NCBI RefSeq assembly: GCF_002943715.1
Contig: NZ_MQUA01000013.1
Span: 186,001-250,000 of the forward strand
Source of the DNA: Polaribacter filamentus
GTDB lineage: Bacteria; Bacteroidota; Bacteroidia; Flavobacteriales; Flavobacteriaceae
Direction: 5' to 3'
DNA: 64,000 bases
Part shown: positions 8,518 through 15,998 of the stretch, piece by piece
How the letters are laid out: each line of letters starts with the position of its first letter
How positions within the stretch are numbered: position 1 is the first letter of the stretch
Made by a program: the position numbers and the translations under genes
The notes under the pieces: generated by a model
The model's input: only the letters and a program-made list of their open reading frames with translations
Told to the model about the DNA's origin: nothing
Database searches by the model: none

Positions 8518-9616
8518 AATAGCAACAGGTTTTTTAATATTAATTACAACTATATTAATGACTGGATGCAAATCAGTACAGAAAGAAAATTACTCTTTTT
8601 ATGTTGGAACGTATACACAAAAAGATTCTAAGGGAATTTATAAATACGAAATTTCATCAGAAGGTGAACTTACTAAAATAGGATTGGTTGCCCAAACGGT
8701 GAATCCAACTTTTTTAGTAAAATCAAAAGATAATAAAACACTTTTTGCAGTTGGAGAAATAAATGAAAACGGAACGGGTTTTGTGAAATCTTTTAGAATT
8801 CAAAAAGATTCCTTGAAACTTATAAGTAAAGAAGAAAGTGGGGGAGCAGGACCTTGTTTTGTGGCCTTAAATGATGAAAATTATATTGTAACCGCAAATT
8901 ATGGTGGCGGAAGTGTTGGTTTATTAAAAGCGGATGCATCAGGAAAATTATCAAGTCTATTAAATATACAGCAGCACGTGGGCAAAGGAACTACGGATAG
9001 ACAAAAGGAACCGCATGCGCATTCTGCTTGGTTTCATCCAACAAAAAAAGAATTGATTGCGGTTGATTTAGGAACCAATCAGTTGTGGTTTTCTACTATT
9101 GATGAAGTGAAAAATGAATTGGTTTCAACCAATCAAAAAACGTTGGAAATGGCTGAAGGAGCAGGGCCAAGACATTTAACTTTTCATCCAAATAATACAT
9201 GGATATACGTTTTAAACGAGCTAAATAATACCGTCTCTTTAGTCAAAGAAAAAGAAAACACCTATTATGTTGAAACTTCAATTTCTACGCTTCCAGAAGA
9301 TTTTACAGCCTACAGCAAAGCTGCAGATATTCATATTACAAAAGATGGTAAATTTTTATATGCATCAAATCGCGGACATGAATCAATTGTGATGTATGAA
9401 GTAAACCCAGAAAACGGAAAACTAAAAAATATAGGATATCAAGCTGTTTTCGGGAAAAATCCGCGTAATTTTTCTTTATCACCAAATGAAGAATTTTTAA
9501 TAGTTGCCAACCAAGATACTGACAATATTATTTCTTTTAGGCGCAATTCTAAAACTGGGAAATTAACTTTTGTAAGCGAAACTTCTGCGCCAATGCCGGT
9601 TTGTATTTTGTTTTAA
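8510..9616 (+). CDS. lactonase-type seven-bladed beta-propeller lipoprotein
   Basis: The 368-residue protein belongs to the 6-phosphogluconolactonase/3-carboxymuconate cyclase propeller family (PF10282). It shows FYVGTYT near the start, PHAHSAWFHP, GAGPRHLTFHP and GKNPRNFSLSPNEEFL, the repeated blade motifs. A signal with lipobox LMTGCKS at the N-terminus indicates an envelope location, unlike cytosolic Pgl, so the sugar-lactone role is uncertain. It overlaps the PNPOx-like gene by eight bases. Confidence 0.8.
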   Translation: MNKIATGFLILITTILMTGCKSVQKENYSFYVGTYTQKDSKGIYKYEISSEGELTKIGLVAQTVNPTFLVKSKDNKTLFAVGEINENGTGFVKSFRIQKDSLKLISKEESGGAGPCFVALNDENYIVTANYGGGSVGLLKADASGKLSSLLNIQQHVGKGTTDRQKEPHAHSAWFHPTKKELIAVDLGTNQLWFSTIDEVKNELVSTNQKTLEMAEGAGPRHLTFHPNNTWIYVLNELNNTVSLVKEKENTYYVETSISTLPEDFTAYSKAADIHITKDGKFLYASNRGHESIVMYEVNPENGKLKNIGYQAVFGKNPRNFSLSPNEEFLIVANQDTDNIISFRRNSKTGKLTFVSETSAPMPVCILF

Positions 9617-9891
9617 ATTTAGAATAGTTTTTTGAACACAAAGGCGCAAACTGAAATGCGCGAAGAAGCAAAAAGCTTTTTTCAATATCCGAAAGTAGCA
9701 CGATTCGATAGTATTTGCTGTTAGTTCTTATAATGGCAGTTTCACCAGAATTTTTTAGAGAACAAAAACTTCAATGTTAACTTTCTGATTATGGAATACG
9801 TTTTTTATTTTTCAACAAATAAAGGTTTTAAATTTCTTTTTTTTATAATTCAATTTCATTTCCGTAACTTGTAACTTCAAAATCGATACAA

Positions 9892-10356
9892 GTGAGTAAA
9901 AATTTATCAATTAATGGGAAATCGTACACAATTGATGTACAGGATGATATGCCACTTTTGTGGGCAATTAGGGATATTGTAGGTTTAACAGGTACAAAAT
10001 TTGGTTGTGGCGTAAGTCAATGCGGAGCCTGTTCTGTTTTAATCGATGGCACGCTTACGAAATCTTGTAGCATGCCGGTTTCCTACGGAATTGGTAAAGA
10101 AATATTCACAATCGAAGGATCATCACCAAATTTAGAATTTTTACGTGAAGCTTGGAACGATGGTAATGTGCCACAATGTGGATATTGCCAATCTGGTCAA
10201 CTAATTGCAGCAACTTCTTTATTAGATAAAACAGAAAATCCTACGGATGAAGATATCGATGCTGCCATGAGCAGTAATATTTGTAGATGCGGAACGTATT
10301 CAAGAATTAAAAAAGCAATTCATAAAGCTGTTGCACTTAAAAACGAATCGATATGA
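9892..10356 (+). CDS. [2Fe-2S] small subunit of a molybdenum hydroxylase (IorA-like)
   Basis: This 154-residue protein carries the electron-transfer domain of xanthine-oxidase-family hydroxylases. The plant-type cluster ligands are Cys39, Cys44, Cys47 and Cys59 (CGVSQCGAC); the second cluster uses Cys96, Cys99, Cys131 and Cys133 (CGYC, CRC). The length and absence of a FAD domain fit the isoquinoline 1-oxidoreductase alpha type. The start is a GTG at 9892. Its stop overlaps the large-subunit gene by four bases (ATGA). The partner carries a Tat signal, so the small subunit may be co-exported with it. Confidence 0.88.
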   Translation: MSKNLSINGKSYTIDVQDDMPLLWAIRDIVGLTGTKFGCGVSQCGACSVLIDGTLTKSCSMPVSYGIGKEIFTIEGSSPNLEFLREAWNDGNVPQCGYCQSGQLIAATSLLDKTENPTDEDIDAAMSSNICRCGTYSRIKKAIHKAVALKNESI

Positions 10357-12566
10357 GTAAAATACAGCAAATAAATCGAAGAGATTTTGTAAAATTATTT
10401 GGATTAGCTACTGGCGGAATTATCTTAGGATGTACTATTTCTTCGGATAAAAAAGATTTTATTCCGCACATGAATGGCACTTTTGCACCTAACTTATTTG
10501 TGCAAATTCAGAAAGACGGTAATATTGTTTTAATCGCTTCTCGATCAGAAATGGGCCAAGGAATTAGAACATCCTTAGCATCCGCAATTGCAGATGAATT
10601 AGAAGCAGACTGGGAATTTATTACCGTACAACAAGCAACAGGAAATGCTAAATATGGCAATCAAAATACAGATGGTTCTCGAAGTGTACGCACTTTATTA
10701 GAGCCCATGCGTAAAATGGGTGCAACTGCAAAAGCGATGTTAATTACTGCCGCCTCCAAGAAATGGAGCGTTTCAGAAGCTGACTGTTTTGCAGAAAACC
10801 ATTTTATAATCAATAAAAATACAAACGAAAAAATCTTCTTTGGCGATTTAGTTGAAGAAGCAGCTAAAGTTGCAATTCCGGATGAAGCAACCATCAAACT
10901 AAAAAAAGTTGAAGACTTTAAATATATTGGTAAAACGTTAAAAAGTGTCGATTTAAAAGACTTTACGCATGGCACGGCAACCTACGGAATTGATATCCGC
11001 TTGCCCAATATGAAATTTGCTGCGATTGCGAGATGTCCTGTAACTTTTGGAACGGTAAAAAGTTTTGATGCCAAAACGGCTGAGAAAACACCAGGTGTTG
11101 AAAACGTTTTTCAATTAGATAGAATGGTGCCTCCAACAGGAGAATTTTTTGGAGCTTTAGGCGGTGTTGCAGTTATTGCAAATAATACGTGGGCTGCTTT
11201 TCAAGGAAAAGAAAGTTTAGAAATTGAGTGGAATTATGGTGAAAACCATTCATTTGATTCCGAAAATTTTAAAGAAACACTTACAAAAAGAGTTAAAGAA
11301 AAAGGGAAATTAGTTCCTGGTAGTTCTGGAAAAGTCGATGATGCTTTTGAGGAAGCAGCAAAAACCATAGAAGCAATTTATCATGTTCCGTTTTTAGCGC
11401 ACGCACCTATGGAAGTGCCAAATGCAACAGCATGGTTTCAACAAAATAAAATTGAAGTTTGGGCGCCTGTGCAAGATCCACAAACGGCTAGAGCAGAACT
11501 TGCCCACTTTTTTGAAATTCCTATAGAAAACATTACTATAAATGTTACTTTTTTAGGTGGAGGTTTTGGACGTAAATCAAAATCTGATTTTGTGGTAGAA
11601 GCAGTTGCTTTATCCAAAAAAATAAAAGCACCCGTTCAGGTGGTTTGGACGCGTGAAGATGATATTCAACATAGTTTTTACCATGCCACAAGTGCACAAT
11701 ATTTAAAAGGTTCTTTAGATAAAAACGGTCAGGTAACCGGCTGGTTGCAAAGAGTTGCATTTCCATCTATAACTTCTAGTTTTAAGCCGCTATCAGACTA
11801 TGCTTCTGGTTTTGAATTGGGAATGGGTTTTACAAATAATCCGTATAATTTATCTAATTTCACTTTAGAAAATGCCCAAGCAGAAGCAAATTTAAGAATT
11901 GGTTGGCTGCGCTCTGTAGTGCATATTCACAGTGGTTTTGGTAACAATTCTTTTGTGGACGAATTGGCATTTGCGGCAAAAAAAGATCCGATTCAATTTC
12001 ATTTAGATTTAATTGGAGCTGATAGAATTATTGAAGGTAGATCTGAGTTTCCTTATGATTCTAAACGAATGAAAACGGTTTTAAAAAATGCCGCCAAAGT
12101 TTCTAATTGGGGTAAAACAATTCCTGAAAACCATGGTTTAGGAGTGGCAATTCATTATAGCTTTTACAGCTATGTTGCTACCATTGTAGAGGTTTCTGTA
12201 GTTAATGAAAAAGTAAAAGTAGAAAATGTTTGGACCACTATAGATTGTGGTTTGGCTTTAAATAAAGACAATATTAAGAACCAGTTAGAAGGCGCTGCTA
12301 TTTTTGGAATGTCAATTGCTTTGTACGGTAAAATTTCTGTAAAAGAAGGCGCCGTTGAGCAACATAATTTCTACGATTATGAAATGACAAGAATGAAAGA
12401 CGCACCAAAAATTCATGTAGATATTATAGAAGCAATGGATAAACATCCAACAGGTGTTGGTGAACCCGGAGTTCCTGTAATGGCGCCCGCTATTTGTAAT
12501 GCTATTTTTAATGCTACTGGTAAACGAGTTAGAAGTTTGCCTTTGGTAGATTTAGGGATGGTTTAA
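10353..12566 (+). CDS. molybdopterin large subunit of a molybdenum hydroxylase (IorB-like)
   Basis: The 737-residue protein is the catalytic subunit of an IorAB-type hydroxylase or aldehyde oxidase, which uses a molybdopterin-cytosine cofactor to hydroxylate N-heterocycles or aldehydes. The N-terminus has a twin-arginine motif (NRRDFVKLFG, Arg9-Arg10) followed by a hydrophobic segment and a Cys (LGC), so it is probably exported by Tat and perhaps lipid-anchored. MGQGIRTSL, GGGFGRKS and the catalytic Glu motif GVGEPGVPVMAP are present. No dedicated maturation gene is next to it. The actual substrate cannot be read from the sequence. Confidence 0.87.
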   Translation: MSKIQQINRRDFVKLFGLATGGIILGCTISSDKKDFIPHMNGTFAPNLFVQIQKDGNIVLIASRSEMGQGIRTSLASAIADELEADWEFITVQQATGNAKYGNQNTDGSRSVRTLLEPMRKMGATAKAMLITAASKKWSVSEADCFAENHFIINKNTNEKIFFGDLVEEAAKVAIPDEATIKLKKVEDFKYIGKTLKSVDLKDFTHGTATYGIDIRLPNMKFAAIARCPVTFGTVKSFDAKTAEKTPGVENVFQLDRMVPPTGEFFGALGGVAVIANNTWAAFQGKESLEIEWNYGENHSFDSENFKETLTKRVKEKGKLVPGSSGKVDDAFEEAAKTIEAIYHVPFLAHAPMEVPNATAWFQQNKIEVWAPVQDPQTARAELAHFFEIPIENITINVTFLGGGFGRKSKSDFVVEAVALSKKIKAPVQVVWTREDDIQHSFYHATSAQYLKGSLDKNGQVTGWLQRVAFPSITSSFKPLSDYASGFELGMGFTNNPYNLSNFTLENAQAEANLRIGWLRSVVHIHSGFGNNSFVDELAFAAKKDPIQFHLDLIGADRIIEGRSEFPYDSKRMKTVLKNAAKVSNWGKTIPENHGLGVAIHYSFYSYVATIVEVSVVNEKVKVENVWTTIDCGLALNKDNIKNQLEGAAIFGMSIALYGKISVKEGAVEQHNFYDYEMTRMKDAPKIHVDIIEAMDKHPTGVGEPGVPVMAPAICNAIFNATGKRVRSLPLVDLGMV

Positions 12567-12627
12567 AACCAGCTACAACGATTAAAGAAAGCAGGAGTGT
12601 TTGGATAACAGCAAGTTGTCATAAAAA

Positions 12628-13026
12628 TTAAATACTCCTGCTTCCTTCTCTATAAGTGGTAATTCCGTTTTTTAATACTCGTTTTAATTTTACCGAAGGT
12701 TGGTAATTTACGTGGTACTTTTTAATATTTCGTTTTGGCGATAATAGCGTTGGGTCTTCTTCCGCGGTGCATTTAAAGCCCATTTTAAACTTGCCAACAG
12801 CACCCAAGTCTACAATATTACCTTGTTGTAAATAAAAATCTAACTTTTTACCGAGCGCAATTAATACAGCTTGCACATCTACACTATGCAAACTGCATTC
12901 ATTACTAATTACATCGCTAATAAATTCTAAATCTAGCGTGCCAGTAGTAACTGCTTGCATAATGTATTGTTCCTTTTTGTTTTGTATGCTATTGCTTCTT
13001 TTGGTGATTCTATACCGTATTGCCAT
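12628..13026 (-). CDS. HU-family DNA-binding protein (Bacteroidetes HU-like type)
   Basis: The 132-residue product fits the Bacteroidetes HU-like family (HU-HIG type): an N-terminal strand, ISNECSLHSVDVQAVLIALGKKLDFYL helices, GNIVDLGAVGKFKMGF, then a basic, Ser/Arg-rich tail. Such proteins bend or bind DNA, but specific roles are unknown. It is convergent with the IorB-like gene; its last codons form an inverted repeat with 12588-12600. Upstream lie three evenly spaced palindromes and then the NUDIX/helicase genes on the opposite strand. Confidence 0.8.
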   Translation of the reverse strand: MAIRYRITKRSNSIQNKKEQYIMQAVTTGTLDLEFISDVISNECSLHSVDVQAVLIALGKKLDFYLQQGNIVDLGAVGKFKMGFKCTAEEDPTLLSPKRNIKKYHVNYQPSVKLKRVLKNGITTYREGSRSI

Positions 13027-13128
13027 TTCTTAATTATTTTTTGTATTTTTATCTTTATATACTTTAAATTAGTGTGTGCAAAGCTTCTACGCACATCTTT
13101 TGTAAAAATACTACATTTTTTTAAAATT

Positions 13129-13184
13129 TATACTAGTATAATCTTAAATTTATACTAGTAAATTTGTGTAATTATACTAGTATA
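13129..13184. promoter_or_regulatory. three palindromic sites at exact 22-base spacing
   Basis: The CTAG centres lie at 13133-13136, 13155-13158 and 13177-13180, each 22 bases apart. The outer two are the perfect 12-mer TATACTAGTATA; the middle is TATACTAGTAAA. Two helical turns between sites would place bound dimers on one face of the DNA, so a cooperative operator is the simplest reading. Confidence 0.65.
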
Positions 13185-13390
13185 TTTACAAAATAGATAC
13201 GTATGCGCGTTGTAAAAGTATGTAGTCGCTGATAAAATAGATAGGGGAGCGTGTTAACGGAGATTGGGAGGCTGCTTGCACTTAGAACCTTTAAGGTTTT
13301 ACCAACCTATAAACTTATTATAACTTTACTGAGTATTATAAGAGATGTTGTAAATAGTTTTTTTACTTTAGTTGCCTTACGGAAACTTTT

Positions 13391-13419
13391 ATTAGAGTTT
13401 CTAAATTAGAAACTCTAAT
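13391..13419. promoter_or_regulatory. 29-base perfect inverted repeat upstream of the NUDIX gene
   Basis: Arms 13391-13404 and 13406-13419 (14 bases each, ATTAGAGTTTCTAA and its complement) flank a single A. There is no T-tract on either side, so an operator is more likely than a terminator. It ends 50 bases before the NUDIX start. Confidence 0.6.
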
Positions 13420-13469
13420 TATCCGTTAATTAAGATCTGAAGTTTATGTAATTAATCAAAAAAAAGTAG

Positions 13470-13868
13470 ATGAATAAGATTGAGGTTGTAGCAGCAATAG
13501 TTTATTTTAAAAATGAAATCTTCTGTGTTCAGAGACCTAAAGACAAACTAAGTTATATTTCGGAAAAATTTGAATTTCCTGGTGGTAAAATTGAAAAAGG
13601 CGAATCAAAAATAGAAGCATTAAAGCGAGAACTTATAGAGGAGTTAAATTTTACACCAATTAAAATAGACGAATTATTTTTAACAGTTATTCATGAATAT
13701 CCTGATTTTGAACTAACAATGCATAGCTTTAAATGTTATTCTAAAACAAAAGATATTCAATTAAACGAGCACATTTCTTCTGAATGGCTAACAATAAAAA
13801 ACTTAGATAAACTAGATTGGGCTGAGGCGGATATTCCAATAGTTAATAGATTAATTGAGAATGAATAA
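13470..13868 (+). CDS. MutT-type NUDIX hydrolase paired with the helicase
   Basis: The 132-residue protein has a NUDIX box beginning at Gly39 (GKIEKGE, then REL-IEEL at residues 53-59), with Asn where the last Gly of the consensus is usual. The overall shape, FPGGK after a strand with CVQRPKDK, fits MutT-like (deoxy)nucleoside triphosphate pyrophosphohydrolases that remove oxidised or altered nucleotides. Its stop overlaps the ATG of the PLD-helicase gene (13861) by eight bases, so the two are translationally coupled and probably work together in nucleotide or DNA quality control or defence; that link is inferred from overlap only. Confidence 0.85.
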   Translation: MNKIEVVAAIVYFKNEIFCVQRPKDKLSYISEKFEFPGGKIEKGESKIEALKRELIEELNFTPIKIDELFLTVIHEYPDFELTMHSFKCYSKTKDIQLNEHISSEWLTIKNLDKLDWAEADIPIVNRLIENE

Positions 13869-14694
13869 ATCATTTAATGATAATTTTAAAGGTAGTTTAC
13901 TAACAGGGTTTATTGACAAATCTTTAGATTCTGATGCTCTTTATCAACCGGAGTTATTGGTAAACAGAAAAATTCCGCGAAAGAAAGTATTAACAACAAT
14001 TATAAAAGAGTTAGAAAGTTGTGAAAGCTTTTTTATATCTGTTGCTTTTGTTACAACAAGCGGAGTAGCTGCTTTAATAAATACTTTTAAAAAACTTGAA
14101 GGAAAAAGTGTAAAAGGAAAAATTCTTGTTTCTCAATATCTAAATTTCACACAACCCGAAGCTCTAAAAAGGCTTTTACAATTTCCGAACATTGAATTAA
14201 AAATTATAACTAAAGAAAACTCACATTCTAAAGGTTATATTTTTAAGCACTCTGAATACTATAATTTAGTCATAGGAAGCAGCAATTTAACTTCCTCTGC
14301 TTTATCTACGAATAAAGAATGGAATATTAAAGTTTCTGCAAGAAACTCAAGTTCCTTAGTCGATAAAGTAATTAAAGAGTTTCAAGATGATTTTGAAATA
14401 GGAGAAATTGTAAATGAGACATATATTGAAAAATATGAAGAGATTTACAAAAAGCAATTTTTAGTTTACAAAAAAAGTGAAGAGGAATTATTTAAAGAAC
14501 TCAATATAGAAATAACACCAAACTCGATGCAAATAGAAGCATTAGAGAACTTAAAAAACGTAAGAAAAGAAAATAATAAAGCTCTAATAATTTCTGCAAC
14601 AGGAACAGGTAAAACATATTTAGCTGCTTTTGATGCCAAAGCCTTTAATCCAAAAAAAACTCTTATTTGTTGTACACCGATTAAACATTGCTAA
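13861..14694 (+). pseudogene. PLD-nuclease/helicase protein, N-terminal fragment (PLD domain and Walker A)
   Basis: This is the first piece of a split gene that spans 13861-18214 and would encode about 1,120 residues. It contains a phospholipase-D-type nuclease domain with HSKGYIF (H-x-K) and GSSNLTSSAL, as in HKD-family nucleases fused to helicases (COG3886 type), then the start of the SF2 helicase with Walker A ATGTGKT. The frame is lost in an A-run at 14652-14659, which has eight As where seven would keep NPKKLLFVVHR in frame. ATG at 13861 is preferred over the TTG at 13855. The A8 tract may be an error, a true mutation or a slippage site. Confidence 0.75.
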
Positions 14695-15008
14695 AAAAGC
14701 AATGGGGACTTTTCAGTCAGTTTTCGGAAAGACAAAAACAATGGGATTATATTCTGGAAATCAAAGAGAATTAGATAAAGACTTTGTGTTTTCAACGGTT
14801 CAAACAATTTCAAAATCAAATCATTTAGGATTATTTGATAAAGATTTTTTTGATTATATTATTATAGATGAGTCTCATCGTTCAGGAGCAGATTCATATA
14901 TTAGATTAATAGAATATTTTAAGCCAAGTTTTCTTCTTGGTATGACGGCAACACCTGATAGAACCGACGACAAAGAAATTTATAGTTTATACGACCATAA
15001 TATAGCTT
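14630..15008 (+). pseudogene. PLD-nuclease/helicase protein, middle fragment (DEAH box), cut by IS982
   Basis: The frame resumes after the A-run with LLFVVHRLNIAKKAM and carries the SF2 motifs: FSTVQT, the Walker B IIIDESHRSG (a DEAH variant, DESH) and motif III GMTATPDRTD. It is interrupted at NIAY by the IS982-family insertion; the last eight bases (15001-15008) are the left target-site duplicate. Removing the 982-base element and one 8-base duplicate deletes 990 bases, a multiple of three, and joins this fragment directly to EIRLNKAMEENM at the right side. So the gene was intact in this frame before transposition. Confidence 0.8.
15001..15008. repeat. left target-site duplicate (tatagctt)
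   Basis: The same 8 bases occur immediately after the element at 15991-15998. Confidence 0.9.
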
Positions 15009-15990
15009 ACCCGTTGTGCATTTAAACAATATTGACTTTTAAATTGTTTATATTCCTATTAAAAACAAATTTGTTAATGTATTGAATGATAGTTAGTGCT
15101 GTTAATTTTGAGAGAATTCTTGTCTTAAAACCTTCAAAAGTTTTCGCATAATTATTCCGTATTTTAAACTGGTCACAAAGTTGAGAAAACAAGGTCTCAA
15201 TTCGTTTTCTTTTCTTCCTAAAAATATACGTTTGTTTTTTGTAATTCTGTTGATTTTTACGCATTGGAACTTCTAATTTAATTTGTTTACTCTCAAATAA
15301 ATCTAACTGATAGTCCGCACTTAGGTATCCTTTGTCCCCTAAAACCACACAGTTATTAAACTGATTTTTAATGTCTTTTAAATAATGAATATCATGTACA
15401 GAAGCTTTGCTAATATCAAAACTTTTAAACACGCCATCAATAGAACAAACAGCATGTATTTTATAGCCATAATAATGCATGTTTTGACTAGCACAATAAC
15501 CTCTATTTGGGGCTGAATAAAAGTACTCTTTACAAACTTTACTTCTCCCGCTTCTTGAGAGTTTTACAATCTCCAAAGGCATACTATCTACTACATAATA
15601 GTTTTCAAACTCCGTGAACTTATTGGAGAGTTGAGTTCTTATAAATTCAATGGCAAAAAATAATTTTCGCTTCCGTTTATTGTAAACTGATCGCTCTATT
15701 TTAGCAAACAAATATTCTGGAATATCCCGAAACAACTGACATTCACTGTCTATACCCATATATTCTGCTGTTAAATTCATAGCGATTAATTCAATGTCTT
15801 TTAGTTTTGGTTTCCTGTTTTGACGTAAAAATTGTTCCTTTTCTGTAATTGTGGCTAAGACTTCTAAAATTTTATCGTAATTTGCTCTAAAGTTATTCAT
15901 CGTATTTAATCGATTGATTGTCAATTAAATATACGACTTTTAATAGTCAAATGAATAACTTTTTTTAACTATTTATAATGCACAACGGGT
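15009..15990 (-). mobile_element. IS982-family insertion sequence, copy 1 (982 bp)
   Basis: The element is bounded by 14-base perfect terminal inverted repeats ACCCGTTGTGCATT / AATGCACAACGGGT and flanked by an 8-base duplication (tatagctt). The ACCC terminus, the length and the transposase type all fit the IS982 family. It appears identical to the second copy at 46588-47569, so it moved recently. Confidence 0.95.
15022..15924 (-). CDS. IS982-family transposase (copy 1)
   Basis: The 300-residue DDE transposase has Asp113 (VVDSMPLE), Asp197 (VLGDKGYLS) and Glu243 (KRIETLFSQL), the expected catalytic triad, with the basic KxxRSGRSKVCKE stretch typical of IS982. Several Met codons lie near the start; an internal ATG (MNNFRANYDKIL, 15900) may be the real one. 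The frame is intact, so the element should be active. It is read opposite to the helicase gene it interrupts. Confidence 0.95.
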   Translation of the reverse strand: MTINRLNTMNNFRANYDKILEVLATITEKEQFLRQNRKPKLKDIELIAMNLTAEYMGIDSECQLFRDIPEYLFAKIERSVYNKRKRKLFFAIEFIRTQLSNKFTEFENYYVVDSMPLEIVKLSRSGRSKVCKEYFYSAPNRGYCASQNMHYYGYKIHAVCSIDGVFKSFDISKASVHDIHYLKDIKNQFNNCVVLGDKGYLSADYQLDLFESKQIKLEVPMRKNQQNYKKQTYIFRKKRKRIETLFSQLCDQFKIRNNYAKTFEGFKTRILSKLTALTIIQYINKFVFNRNINNLKVNIV

Positions 15991-15998
15991 TATAGCTT
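15991..15998. repeat. right target-site duplicate (tatagctt)
   Basis: Matches 15001-15008; together they mark a single transposition event into the helicase gene. Confidence 0.9.

Larger units (their letters stand above)
13027..13469. other. 443-base gene-free region between HU-like and NUDIX genes with several palindromes
   Basis: No convincing coding frame is seen. The region holds three copies of a TATACTAGTATA-type palindrome (13129-13184), a TAAATTTG -7-like element on the plus strand at 13159-13166 between the second and third copies, a small AACCT/AGGTT hairpin near 13286-13298 and a 29-base perfect inverted repeat at 13391-13419. It must carry the divergent promoters of the two flanking units. 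Confidence 0.7.

Noticed and set aside
9617..9891. RNA gene or riboswitch before the molybdenum hydroxylase
   Set aside because: No stable conserved structure or known riboswitch motif seen in the 275-base gap.
13129..13184. CRISPR-like array
   Set aside because: Only three short palindromes with 10-base gaps; unit and spacer lengths do not fit CRISPR and no cas gene is present.
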